A stretch of DNA of 64,000 bases. Source: Chthonomonadales bacterium (GTDB lineage Bacteria; Armatimonadota; Chthonomonadetes; Chthonomonadales; CAJBBX01). Of the stretch, positions 54,250 through 62,906 are shown in pieces. Every line of letters starts with the position of its first letter. Within the stretch, counting starts at the first letter, position 1. The stretch is from NCBI GenBank assembly GCA_020849275.1, contig JADLGO010000037.1:19473-83472 (forward strand). Direction: 5' to 3'. The notes below the pieces were generated by a model. The model saw nothing but the letters and a program-made list of their open reading frames with translations, made no database searches and had not been told where the DNA came from. Both the position numbers and the translations under genes were made by a program.

Positions 54250-55536
54250 ATGCGATTCTGGCTCATACAACGCGCCGAACCGGTCCCGACGGACGGCCCA
54301 TCGGTGCGGCTGATGCGGACAGGCCTGCTGGCCCGGACGCTTGCCGGCCGTGGGCACGACGTGGTGTGGTGGAGCTCGACGTTCGATCACTACCGCAAGC
54401 TCCACCGCTTCAGGGCCGACACCCTGCTGGAGCTGGAGCCGGGCCTGCGCCTGCACCTTGTGCACTCCGGGGGGTATGGGCGCAACGTGTCGCTCGCCCG
54501 CATGGTCAACGATCGAGCCGTCGCCCGCGGCTTCGCGCGTCTTTCACGCGAGACCATGCCCCCGGACCTCATCGTGAGCTCGCTCCCGACCGTCGACCTG
54601 TGCACCGAGGCGGTCCGCCTGGGCGCCGAGCGCGATGTGCCGGTGGTGATCGACGTGCGCGACATGTGGCCCGACATCTTCGTGGGCGTCCTGCCCGCGC
54701 TGCTGCGAGGACCCGGGCGCGTGCTGGTCGCGCCCCTGGTGGCGCGGGCGCGATTCGCGCTTCGCTCGGCCGCCGGGCTGACGGCGATGTCGCGGTTTGT
54801 CTTCGACTGGGCCCTCCGGCACGCGGGACGCCCTCGGCGAGCAGCGGACGGCGTGTTCCCGCTCGGCTACCAGGCGCCGGCGGTCGCGCCGGACGCGCGC
54901 GAGCGGGCCGGCGACGACCTGCGGGCGATGGGCGTCGACCCTGCGAAGACCATCTGCTGGTTCGTCGGTCAGTTGGGGCGTGTCTACGACGTGGCGACGC
55001 TGATCGAGGGCGCCCGCGCGCTCTGGCAGCGGGGTCGCGCCGACGTGCAGCTGGTGATCAGCGGCGATGGCGACAACGCCGCCGCGTTGCGCGCGCGGGC
55101 GCGGGACCTGCCGAACGTCGTGTTCACCGGCTGGGTCAACACGGCTCAGATCTCCTGGCTGATGGCAGTCGCCGGCGTCGGGCTGGCCGCCGTGCGGCCG
55201 GTGGGCGAGGCGCTGCCCAACAAGCTGTTCGAGTACCTTTCGGCCGGGCTGCCCGTGCTGTCGAGCCTGCGAGGCGAGGCAGAGGAGCTGCTGGCCCGGC
55301 ACGGGTGCGGTGTGACCTACCCTCCCGGCGACGTCGCGGCATTCGTGGAGGCCGTCGAGCGGTTGGCCGGCGACATCGCGCTGCGCGAGGCGATGGGGCG
55401 CAATGCCACGGCCCTCTACGCCGCGGGCTACTCGTCCGAAGCCGTCTACGGCCGCATGGCGGCCCACCTGGAGGCGGTCGCGCGTCAGCACGCCGATGGC
55501 AGATCGGCCGCGCCGGGCGTCGGCCCGCGGTCCTGA
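54250..55536 (+). CDS. Family GT4 glycosyltransferase (WbuB-like)
   Basis: A 428-residue GT-B enzyme. The N-terminal half has RLMRTGLLARTLAGRGHDVVWW and PVVIDVRDMWPDIF, a phrase typical of WbuB-type enzymes. The C-terminal half has WFVGQLGRVYDVATLIEGA, GDGDNAAALRARARDLPNVVFTGW and PNKLFEYLSAGLPVLSS. It should act in repeat-unit assembly. The ATG at 54250 lies 114 bp after the preceding gene, with a possible -10-like TATCAT near 54171 but no -35. Confidence 0.9.
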   Translation: MRFWLIQRAEPVPTDGPSVRLMRTGLLARTLAGRGHDVVWWSSTFDHYRKLHRFRADTLLELEPGLRLHLVHSGGYGRNVSLARMVNDRAVARGFARLSRETMPPDLIVSSLPTVDLCTEAVRLGAERDVPVVIDVRDMWPDIFVGVLPALLRGPGRVLVAPLVARARFALRSAAGLTAMSRFVFDWALRHAGRPRRAADGVFPLGYQAPAVAPDARERAGDDLRAMGVDPAKTICWFVGQLGRVYDVATLIEGARALWQRGRADVQLVISGDGDNAAALRARARDLPNVVFTGWVNTAQISWLMAVAGVGLAAVRPVGEALPNKLFEYLSAGLPVLSSLRGEAEELLARHGCGVTYPPGDVAAFVEAVERLAGDIALREAMGRNATALYAAGYSSEAVYGRMAAHLEAVARQHADGRSAAPGVGPRS

Positions 55537-55576
55537 CGCCTCGCGGTCGAGACCGCCCGACAAGGAGCACGAAACG

Positions 55577-56428
55577 ATGAACAGAACCGAGGCCTCGCTG
55601 TACAATCCGTCACCCGTCGTCGTCGGCCTGAAGCGGCTCGTGGCCCTGGTCGAGCGTGTGCTGCCACCCGCCGCTTTCCGGCGCTTCTATGACACGGGCT
55701 TCGCCCTGTACCGCGCCGGGCTTCGCGCGTCGTATCGGCGGCACGAGCTGTTCGCGCGTATGCGGGGCGACGCCGCCGGCGCGCACCGCGCGGCCACCGT
55801 GCACCGTGTGATGCCCTACAGCCTGGTGGGCGCAAGCGGGCTCGAGGCCACCTACGATGCCCTGACCACCGTCGAGAGCGAGGGGATCCCTGGCGCCATC
55901 GTGGAGTGCGGCGTCGCCCAGGGGGGGTGTGCCGCGCTGATGGCGCTCACGACGGAGCGCGCGGGCAATGGCCGCCAACTCTGGCTCTTCGACTCGTACG
56001 AGGGGCTCCCGCCCGCCACCGACAAGGACTACGAGGGCAGCGTTACGGGGCACCACGTTCGAGCGCTCCCGCCGGGCTCCTGCCTGGGGACCCTCGAGCA
56101 GGTGGAGGGCCTTCTGTTTGACCGGCTGCGCCTCGACCGGTCGCGCATTCGCCTCGTCAAGGGGTGGTTCGAGAACACGCTTGCCCCGACGGCGCCCACC
56201 GTCGGCGCTGTCGCGATCCTGCGCATCGACGCCGACTGGTACGAGTCGGTGAAGTGTTGCCTCGACGTGTTCTTCGATGCCGTGAGCCCGCGCGGGTGCG
56301 TCATCATCGACGACTACGGCACGTGCTTCGGAGCCCGCAAGGCGGTCGACGAGTTCCTGGCCGCTCGGAAGCTGGCCCTGGAGCTCACTCCCGATGGGCG
56401 CGGGGGAATCGTCTTCAGGAAGCCCTAG
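55577..56428 (+). CDS. TylF/macrocin O-methyltransferase-like protein
   Basis: A 283-residue SAM-dependent methyltransferase of the TylF family, which methylates sugar hydroxyls. The SAM pocket reads GAIVECGVAQGGCAALMAL, followed by LWLFDSYEGLPP. Metal-binding acidic residues appear in ILRIDADWYESVK and CVIIDDYGT. The ATG at 55577, with AAGGAG upstream, is preferred. It probably methylates the exopolysaccharide. Its stop shares one base with the next start. Confidence 0.88.
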   Translation: MNRTEASLYNPSPVVVGLKRLVALVERVLPPAAFRRFYDTGFALYRAGLRASYRRHELFARMRGDAAGAHRAATVHRVMPYSLVGASGLEATYDALTTVESEGIPGAIVECGVAQGGCAALMALTTERAGNGRQLWLFDSYEGLPPATDKDYEGSVTGHHVRALPPGSCLGTLEQVEGLLFDRLRLDRSRIRLVKGWFENTLAPTAPTVGAVAILRIDADWYESVKCCLDVFFDAVSPRGCVIIDDYGTCFGARKAVDEFLAARKLALELTPDGRGGIVFRKP

Positions 56429-57042
56429 TGGCCACGCGCGCGCTCGGGCTCGGGCTCAAACGGGCCCTCGATGTCCTCTTCAGCCTTGCGGGTCTGGCGC
56501 TTCTTTGGCCCGTCCTCGCTGTGGTCGCCCTCATCGTGAAGCTGGACTCACCGGGACCCGTGTTCTACCGTGGCGTCCGGACGGGGAAGGGGGGCACGCC
56601 GTTCGGCATCTTCAAGTTCCGCTCGATGGTGGTCGACGCCGAGAAGGTCGGCGGCGGGTCGACCGCTCGCAACGACTCGCGGATCACGCGGGTCGGCGGC
56701 GTGCTGCGGCGCTACAAGGTCGACGAGCTGCCTCAGCTTCTCAACGTGTTGATCGGCGACATGAGCTTCGTCGGCCCGCGGCCGGAGTTGCCCTCCTACA
56801 CGCGCCTCTACCAGGGCGAGGAACTCCTCATTCTGACGATGCGCCCCGGCATCACCGACCACGCGTCCCTCCAGTTCGCCCAACTCGGCGAGGTCCTCGG
56901 CGACTGCGACGCCGATCGCGTGTATGAGGAGCGCGTCATGCCGGTCAAGAACGGGCTGAGAGTCCGTTATGTGAAGGAGTGGAGCCTGCTCGGTGACCTC
57001 GTGCTGGTCATCCGCACGCTCCTGCGGGTGGTACGCGGGTGA
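56428..57042 (+). CDS. Undecaprenyl-phosphate sugar-1-phosphate transferase (priming)
   Basis: A 204-residue bacterial sugar transferase that starts each repeat unit by loading a sugar phosphate on undecaprenyl phosphate. It is the short form: one N-terminal membrane hairpin (LDVLFSLAGLALLWPVLAVVALIVK broken by Pro; only the ends are diagnostic) and the catalytic domain with FRSMVVDAE, KVDELPQLLNVLIGDMSFVGPRPELP and RPGITDHASLQ. The GTG start overlaps the TylF stop by one base. It closes the exopolysaccharide gene run. Confidence 0.93.
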   Translation: MATRALGLGLKRALDVLFSLAGLALLWPVLAVVALIVKLDSPGPVFYRGVRTGKGGTPFGIFKFRSMVVDAEKVGGGSTARNDSRITRVGGVLRRYKVDELPQLLNVLIGDMSFVGPRPELPSYTRLYQGEELLILTMRPGITDHASLQFAQLGEVLGDCDADRVYEERVMPVKNGLRVRYVKEWSLLGDLVLVIRTLLRVVRG

Positions 57043-57989
57043 CGATGGAATACGCGGAGCTTGGACAGGGGGGGCCGGCGGTCTCGCGGCTCGGGCTCGG
57101 ATGTGAGCCGCTCGGCGGCACGGACTGGGGCTCGGTGGACGCGCGCCAGGCAGCCGCCGCCGTCGGGCGCGCGTTGGACCTGGGGATCACGCTCTTCGAC
57201 ACGGCCGACGTCTATGGTCTCGGGCGGAGCGAGGAGAGATTGTCCGAGGCGCTCGGGCAGCGGCGTCATGAGGTCGTGATCGTTAGCAAGTTCGGCGTCG
57301 CATGGGAATCAGACGAGGGGGGTGGCCGCGCGAAGACGCGCAGAGACTGCAGCCCCGCCCACGTCCGCGCGGCGCTTGAAGCGAGCTTGCGGCGCTTGCG
57401 CCTGGAGCGGGTCCCGGTCTACCTGATCCACTGGCCCGACCCGGCGACGCCCGTGGCGGATACGATGGCGGCGCTGCTGCAGTGCCAGTCCGAGGGCAAG
57501 ATCGGCGTCATCGGCGTGTCGAACTTTCCGACCGCGCTCGTGGCCGAGGCGCGCCGGAGCGGACCCGTCACGGCCATCGAGGTCTCCTACAGTCTGATCG
57601 ACCGCGCGGCCGAACAGGAGCTGCTGCCGGACGCGCGCGCCGCGCGGGCCGGCGTGATCGCCTACGGCACGCTGGCGCAGGGGCTCCTCGGCGGCCGCTA
57701 CGGGCCGGACTCGCGGTTCGGCGAGGACGATCGGCGGCACCGGCTCGCGCACTTCGCGCCGGACGCCTGGCCGCGCAACCGGGAGCTCCTGGGCCGCCTG
57801 GAGCGGACGGCGCGCGAGATCGGCCACGGCGTCGCCGAGGTCGCGATCCGGTGGGTGCTTGAGCATTCCGCAGTGACCTGCGCGATCGTCGGCGCGAGAT
57901 CCCCCGGCCAGGTGGAGGCGAACGCGCGGGCGCTCGGCTGGCGGCTCGACCCCGGCTCGCGCCAGTTCCTGTGCGCCAGCGCGCCGTAG
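57039..57989 (+). CDS. Aldo/keto reductase
   Basis: A 316-residue NADPH-dependent TIM-barrel reductase. The catalytic tetrad is present: Asp and Tyr in LFDTADVYGLGRSE, Lys in VIVSKFG and His in YLIHWPDP. The cofactor-binding end is VGARSPGQVEANARAL. The GTG at 57039 overlaps the previous stop; the ATG at 57045 is an alternative. It is coupled to the sugar-transferase gene and may act on a sugar precursor, though general carbonyl metabolism is equally possible. Confidence 0.92.
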   Translation: MTMEYAELGQGGPAVSRLGLGCEPLGGTDWGSVDARQAAAAVGRALDLGITLFDTADVYGLGRSEERLSEALGQRRHEVVIVSKFGVAWESDEGGGRAKTRRDCSPAHVRAALEASLRRLRLERVPVYLIHWPDPATPVADTMAALLQCQSEGKIGVIGVSNFPTALVAEARRSGPVTAIEVSYSLIDRAAEQELLPDARAARAGVIAYGTLAQGLLGGRYGPDSRFGEDDRRHRLAHFAPDAWPRNRELLGRLERTAREIGHGVAEVAIRWVLEHSAVTCAIVGARSPGQVEANARALGWRLDPGSRQFLCASAP

Positions 57990-58069
57990 GCCGGTCCCGC
58001 CGACGGAGGGAACGGTGGCGCGGCCGTCGAACGGCCCACCAACACGCTACTCGCGAAGGGAGCGGCGCC

Positions 58070-59356
58070 ATGGAAGCTCGTGCCAGGCTATCGCGCAGGG
58101 AGTTCGTCGGCAAAGCCACGACCTCGATCGCCATCCCCTACCTCGTCCCCTCGGGCGTCATCGGCATGCACGGCCGCCAGGGCGCCAACGATCGCATCAC
58201 GATCGGGGTGATCGGCACCGGAGGCATGGGCAGCGGCCATGTCTACCCCGATACTGCCGCGCTCTGCGATGTTGACGACGACCATCTGGCCGCCGCGCGC
58301 CAGCGCGTGACCCAGGGCAGCCCCTACCTCACGAAGGACTATCGTCGCCTCCTCGACCGTAAGGACATTGACGCGGTCATCATCGCCACCCCCGACCACT
58401 GGCACGCCATCATGGCGGTCCACGCCTGTCAGGCGGGCAAGCACGTCATGTCGGAGAAGCCGACCTCCAAGACGATCGCGGAGGGGCGCGCCATGGTCAA
58501 CGCGGCGCGCCGGTACAACCGCGTCGTGCAGATCCACGCGCAGGGGCGCTCCAACGACAACGCGCACGCCGCGTGCCAGTTCGTGCGGAACGGCGGCATC
58601 GGCCGCGTGAAGCGCGTGGACGTGTGGCATCCCGTGAACTTCACGACCGGGACCTGGGGCGAGCCGCGGTACCCTCCGGCCTCGCTGGACTGGGAGATGT
58701 GGTTGGGCCCCGCGCGCTGGGCTCCCTACCACCCCCAGCGGTGTCACTTCAACTTTCGCTGGTTCATGGACTACGGCGGCGGCTTCATCCGCGACCGCGG
58801 CAACCACGCGCTGAGCATCGTGTCGTGGCTCACGGACAACGACGGCTATCAGGGTCGCGTGACCTGCGAGGCCACCGGCACCCCCATGCTGGCGGGCTTC
58901 TACGACGTGCCGGCTACGATGGACGTGCGCTGGGAGTTCCGGGATCCCGACTGGACGCTCACCTGGAGTCAGCCGGGCACGCCGAACCCTCGGATGCCTG
59001 GAGAGTGGGGAGCCACCTACCACGGCGACCGCGACGATCTGGTCGTGCTCGGCGGCGACGGCGGCTGCGAGACGGAGCAGAAGGCCAGGAGCTTCGAGGT
59101 GCCCTCGGGCGGCACGTCGGTCTTCCGGAGCCCGGGGCATCGCGAGAACTGGCTGGAGTGCATCCGGACGGGGCAGCGGCCGGTGATGGACGTGGAGATC
59201 GGCCACCACGTGGTCACGCTCTGCAACCTGGGCAACATCTCCTATCGGCTGGGGCGCGAGGTCGTCTACGACTTCGCGCGGGAGCGGTTCGTCGGCGACG
59301 AGGAAGCGGATCGCCTCATCTCCGAGCCGCTTCGCGCGCCATGGAGCCTGAGCTAG
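58070..59356 (+). CDS. Tat-exported Gfo/Idh/MocA-family oxidoreductase
   Basis: A 428-residue dehydrogenase. The N-terminus carries a twin-arginine signal (LSRREFVGKATTSIAIPYLV). The Rossmann motif GVIGTGGMGSGHV and the conserved Lys in MSEKPTSKT mark the family. The C-terminal domain has DYGGGFIRDRGNHALSIVSWL. Such exported members are common in Armatimonadota and Planctomycetota and are thought to modify sugars outside the cytoplasm with tightly bound cofactor. The ATG at 58070 follows GAAGGGAG. Confidence 0.88.
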   Translation: MEARARLSRREFVGKATTSIAIPYLVPSGVIGMHGRQGANDRITIGVIGTGGMGSGHVYPDTAALCDVDDDHLAAARQRVTQGSPYLTKDYRRLLDRKDIDAVIIATPDHWHAIMAVHACQAGKHVMSEKPTSKTIAEGRAMVNAARRYNRVVQIHAQGRSNDNAHAACQFVRNGGIGRVKRVDVWHPVNFTTGTWGEPRYPPASLDWEMWLGPARWAPYHPQRCHFNFRWFMDYGGGFIRDRGNHALSIVSWLTDNDGYQGRVTCEATGTPMLAGFYDVPATMDVRWEFRDPDWTLTWSQPGTPNPRMPGEWGATYHGDRDDLVVLGGDGGCETEQKARSFEVPSGGTSVFRSPGHRENWLECIRTGQRPVMDVEIGHHVVTLCNLGNISYRLGREVVYDFARERFVGDEEADRLISEPLRAPWSLS

Positions 59357-59376
59357 CGAGAGCGAGGAGGAAGCAG

Positions 59377-59931
59377 ATGAGCACCTACAGCCCGGCCTTG
59401 CTGGCGCGAAACCCGACCGCCGCCACCCTGGTGGCGGAGATCCAGCACGGCGATCTGGGCGCGCGAGAGGGCGCGGTGCGGCAGGCGCCGCTCGTCGGCT
59501 CGCCGGCCATCGTCGCGCTCGGGGCGGTTTATGGCGGCGAGGATGAGGGCGCCGCGCGCGCCGCGCTGGAGGCTCTGCGGCGCGTTGCGCTGCATTGTGG
59601 GCGGCCTCGCGCCCCGCAAGAGCGGCAGGCGGCGGCCGCGGCGCTTCTGAAGCTCGCGGGCCCTGGCCGGCCACGGCGCGTGCGCACGGAGGCCCTGCAC
59701 CTGCTCGGAGTCGTCGCGCGGCCCGATGACGTGGCCGGCCTGGCGGCGCTGCTGGAGGACGAGGAGGTGCGCGAGGACGCCCGGATGGCGTTGGAGCGCG
59801 TTCCCGGCCGCTCGGCCAACGCGGCGCTACGCAAGGCGCTGGCCGAGGGCTCCGCCGAGTTCCGCCCTGCCGTCGAGCAGTCGCTGCGGCGTCGCTCCAC
59901 GGCGCTACGCGACCTGGGCGTCGCGCGGTAG
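59377..59931 (+). CDS. HEAT-repeat-like protein
   Basis: A 184-residue helical protein with repeats of about 35 residues: LVGSPAIVALGAVYGG, VRTEALHLLGVVARPDDVAGLAALLED and VREDARMALERVPGRSANAALRKAL. This fits HEAT/PBS-lyase-like solenoids used for protein binding. No enzyme motif is seen. It lies 20 bp after the Tat-exported oxidoreductase with GAGGAGG upstream, so the two are co-transcribed; similar pairs occur with sugar dehydrogenases. It lacks a signal peptide. Confidence 0.75.
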   Translation: MSTYSPALLARNPTAATLVAEIQHGDLGAREGAVRQAPLVGSPAIVALGAVYGGEDEGAARAALEALRRVALHCGRPRAPQERQAAAAALLKLAGPGRPRRVRTEALHLLGVVARPDDVAGLAALLEDEEVREDARMALERVPGRSANAALRKALAEGSAEFRPAVEQSLRRRSTALRDLGVAR

Positions 59932-60039
59932 CCGCGGGGCCGCGCGCACCGCGAGGGTGGGCGATGCGTGAGGACCGCCGGCTTGCTGGCCGGCGGCCCT
60001 CACTCGTCTTGCCGAGGCGCCAAGGAGGTGGAGCGCCGA

Positions 60040-61107
60040 TCAGCCAAGCACGCGCATCTCGGGGCCGTCCTGGAGGAAGTGGGGGTTGGGCCCCTCCTCG
60101 CGGAGGAGCAGGTGCGAGTCGAGATCGGCGAGCTCGAACGCGCCCGTGCCCGCGGCGAAGGCAAGCGACGCGGCGATCCCGCGCCGCGTCTCCAGCATAC
60201 AGCCGATCATGAGCCGTCGGCCCGCCGCGCGCGCGATCGCCACGATGTCAAACGCGCCGGAGACGCCGCTCTTCATCAGCTTTACGTTGATGCCGTGTGC
60301 CCGAGTCTCGCGGACCACGCGCAGCGCGTCGGCCGGCGTCTTGACCGCCTCGTCCGCGAACACCGGGATCGGCGAGGACGCCGCGACGGCGTCGAGGGCG
60401 GCCAGGTCGTCCGCGGCCACCGGCTGCTCGAACGCCTCCACCGGCAAGCCCGCCTTCGCCAGGCGGGCGGCGAACGCGAGCGCGCCGGCGGCATCGAATC
60501 CCTGGTTGGCATCGACGCGCAGCGCGGCGCCGGGCACGGCCTCGGCCACGGCCACCAGGCGCCGGAAGTCGTCGTCCGGCGCGCCGCCGGAGACCTTCAC
60601 CTTGAAGGACGCGAAGCCCTGGCGGGCCGCCTCGCGCGCTGCCGCGGCCGGATCGTCGGCCAGCGAGAGCGTCACGTCGGTCTGAACGCGGTCCGCCGCG
60701 CCTCCCCACAGCCGCCAGAGCGAGACGCCGAGCGCGTCGGCATGGGCGTTCCAGAGCGCGATCTCGATGCCCGCCCGCGCGCTGGGCGATTCGGGCAGCG
60801 CCTCCGCAAGGGCGTCGGTCAGCGCGCGCGTTCGGAGCACATCGCCGCCGAGCATGCGGGCGGCGGCACGCTCGACGTCGGCGACCATGGATGCCTGGCT
60901 CTCGCCGGTCACGTAGCCGACCGCCACGGCCTCGCCGAGCGCCGTCAGTCCGTCGTCGCAGTCGATTCGGATCAGCACCGGGAGCGTGACCTGGCGGGCG
61001 AGCGCGTCGCGCGCGGTGGCGAAGGCGCGACGGAGGGGAATCTCGCAGGGTGTGGCGCTGACGCGTTCGATGCGCGGCACGGCTTGCAGACCTCCAGAAT
61101 CGAACAT
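60040..61107 (-). CDS. Dipeptide epimerase (enolase superfamily)
   Basis: A 355-residue muconate-lactonising-type enzyme, probably an L-Ala-D/L-Glu or related dipeptide epimerase used in peptidoglycan recycling. The catalytic KxK is at Lys169 and Lys171 (FKVKV). The magnesium ligands are Asp199 (RVDANQGFD), Glu227 (FEQPV) and Asp252 (FADEAV), and the second base lies in NVKLMKSG. The ATG at 61107 has GGAGGAG five bases upstream, but that site is inside an 18-bp hairpin. Substrate choice among dipeptides is not certain. Confidence 0.9.
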   Translation of the reverse strand: MFDSGGLQAVPRIERVSATPCEIPLRRAFATARDALARQVTLPVLIRIDCDDGLTALGEAVAVGYVTGESQASMVADVERAAARMLGGDVLRTRALTDALAEALPESPSARAGIEIALWNAHADALGVSLWRLWGGAADRVQTDVTLSLADDPAAAAREAARQGFASFKVKVSGGAPDDDFRRLVAVAEAVPGAALRVDANQGFDAAGALAFAARLAKAGLPVEAFEQPVAADDLAALDAVAASSPIPVFADEAVKTPADALRVVRETRAHGINVKLMKSGVSGAFDIVAIARAAGRRLMIGCMLETRRGIAASLAFAAGTGAFELADLDSHLLLREEGPNPHFLQDGPEMRVLG

Positions 61108-61148
61108 GGCCACTCCTCCGAGCGGCGTTCCCGCTCGGAGGAGTGGCC
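61108..61148 (-). promoter_or_regulatory. 18-bp perfect hairpin covering the epimerase ribosome-binding site
   Basis: Bases 61108-61125 are the exact reverse complement of 61131-61148, around the 5-base loop 61126-61130. In the minus-strand transcript the hairpin abuts the epimerase ATG at 61107, and its 3' arm contains the Shine-Dalgarno GGAGGAG. It may block translation initiation unless opened, or terminate transcripts arriving from the small peptide gene. No U-run follows. Confidence 0.75.
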
Positions 61149-61185
61149 GGGGCTGCGTCGTCGCGGCTCGGACCGGTTGGGCCGC

Positions 61186-61365
61186 CTAGCCGTGGGTCTC
61201 CTGGCCGTCGCTGCTGCCCTTGGCCACGGGGAGGACCTGCCCGATGCCGTCGGCGCCGCTGTTGGCGGCCGTGAGCGCGAGCGACGCGGGAGCCACCACG
61301 ATGGTGAGCGCGAACGCCACGACGGCGGCCAGCCACATGCGCCTGAGCCCTGCGAGCGTCTTCAT
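61186..61365 (-). CDS. Small exported peptide
   Basis: A 59-residue product. The ATG at 61365 overlaps the stop of the sigma-like/TPR gene as ATGA and has AAGGAG ten bases upstream. MKTLAGLRRMWLAAVVAFALTI is a typical signal peptide or membrane anchor, probably cut after SLA. The remaining 30 or so residues (LTAANSGADGIGQVL, ending SSDGQETHG) resemble nothing I know. Coupled translation suggests it works with the upstream protein. Confidence 0.6.
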   Translation of the reverse strand: MKTLAGLRRMWLAAVVAFALTIVVAPASLALTAANSGADGIGQVLPVAKGSSDGQETHG

Positions 61366-62906
61366 GCCGATGCCACTCCTTCTCCCAGTTCGGTATCCAG
61401 CCAGCTCCACCACGCCACCAGGTCGGCGTCACGGATCTGGAACAGCGTCTGCAGGAAGCGCTCGGGCGGACACGCGGGATCGTCGGAGCGCATCACCGTC
61501 TCCACCACGCCTCGCGCCTCGTTGAAATAGCGATCCTTCACGTAGGCCAGCAGCAGGTTGCATGCCCGCATCGGCGTCGGGCGCTCCATGGCCATGCGGG
61601 CGTAATGGATGGCCTGGGCGATGTTGCGGTCGCGGTTTCGGCCCGCGTCGAACCAGGTCAGGTAGATGTCCGCGGCGTTGGTGGCCGCGATGAGCCTGTG
61701 CTCGCTCGCCGGGTGCCTCTCGATGATGTCCAGGTAGACCCTGAGCGCGTCACGCAACTCCCCGCGCTGGCTCTGCATCACGCCGACTTCGTTGAGCGCC
61801 TCGACGAATGTGGGCTCCGCCTCGTGGCACGCTCTGTAGCAGCGCAGGGCCTCCTCGATCTTGCCGGCCTTGCGCAGGGCGCGGGCCCGCTCGTAGAGCT
61901 CCTGCGCCGGCTGCGTGCGCGGCGTCGGGCGGTCGACCGTGTACAGATCGAGCACGCGCATCGCCTGGCGCAACTCTGGTGACGGCGGCGCGGCCGTCCC
62001 GGCGGCGCTCACGTCGTTGACGATGGCCTCTTCCATGCTGTCGTCGGCTCGCGCCGTGGCGCGCTCCGTCCAACCGGTCTGCATGATCTTGCGGAACAGG
62101 GCTTCCTGTTGCTCACCGGTCCACGCAGTTGGCCGCGGCCTCTGTCGCACGCGAGAACTCCTCTGTTGCCCCAGCAGGCGGATGAACGGATTGTCCTCGC
62201 TGCACTCGCGCCGGAGCATCTGCGAGAGAGCGGCCCGCGCCCTGCAGAGCGCCTGCCGGTCACGATCCGAGTCGGGCGCCACGGGCCGCCCTCGCTCCTT
62301 CTCGCGGGCCCTGGCGATGTCTCGCTGCAGGGCGGCCAGGTAGTTGGCCGGCATGGCCGCCAGCGCGCCCTTGAGCGCGGCCCGAAACTCCTCCCGCTCG
62401 CTGCGGTCCACCAGAGCCGCCTCGGGCAACTTGTCCCCGTCGGACTCGGCCAGGACGTCTCCAAGGTGCAGCGAGCTTTCGCCGTCGGCGCGGCCCAGGG
62501 GCGTCTCCAGCGACACGGTGGGCGCCTCGCGGCGCGTCGCCCGGGCGGCGTCGCTGATGACCGAGCGAATCGCCCGCGCCAGGTACGCGGCGGGATCCGG
62601 GAAGAGCCGGTCGAGGCTCTCCCCCAGAGTCGCCACGGTCTGTGCCTGGCGATGCCGGCGAAGCGCGACGCGGGCCACCTTGCGGCAGGCCTCGTCCAGC
62701 GCCACGTAGCAGTCGTTGGCGCTCAGCCGGCCCGTGATCACGCGACCGTCTTCCAGCGCGCGCGGAGCGGTGATGAGCGAGATGGCGCGGGCGCCGAATC
62801 GGCGGAGCACCAACTCGGCCGCGCCGACCACGTCGACGTCGGCCGTCGCTACCGGGTTGAGCATATCCGCTATCGGGGCGCCGCGAGCCGACGCAGTGGT
62901 ATGCAC
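61362..62906 (-). CDS. Sigma-70-like/TPR chimeric protein
   Basis: A 514-residue protein. The GTG at 62906 has AGGAGG six bases upstream. Residues about 60-230 look like a diverged sigma factor: DEACRKVARVALRRHRQ with YLARAIRSVISDAARATRRE (region-2-like), PTVSLETPLG with LHLGDVLAES, and FRAALKGALAAMPANYLAALQ (region-4-like). Residues about 325-460 are tetratricopeptide-like: AQELYERARALRKAGKIEEA and VEALNEVGVMQSQRGELRDA. No membrane helix is seen. It is divergent from flagellin. The function is unknown; a regulator controlled by protein binding is my inference. Confidence 0.65.
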   Translation of the reverse strand: MHTTASARGAPIADMLNPVATADVDVVGAAELVLRRFGARAISLITAPRALEDGRVITGRLSANDCYVALDEACRKVARVALRRHRQAQTVATLGESLDRLFPDPAAYLARAIRSVISDAARATRREAPTVSLETPLGRADGESSLHLGDVLAESDGDKLPEAALVDRSEREEFRAALKGALAAMPANYLAALQRDIARAREKERGRPVAPDSDRDRQALCRARAALSQMLRRECSEDNPFIRLLGQQRSSRVRQRPRPTAWTGEQQEALFRKIMQTGWTERATARADDSMEEAIVNDVSAAGTAAPPSPELRQAMRVLDLYTVDRPTPRTQPAQELYERARALRKAGKIEEALRCYRACHEAEPTFVEALNEVGVMQSQRGELRDALRVYLDIIERHPASEHRLIAATNAADIYLTWFDAGRNRDRNIAQAIHYARMAMERPTPMRACNLLLAYVKDRYFNEARGVVETVMRSDDPACPPERFLQTLFQIRDADLVAWWSWLDTELGEGVASA

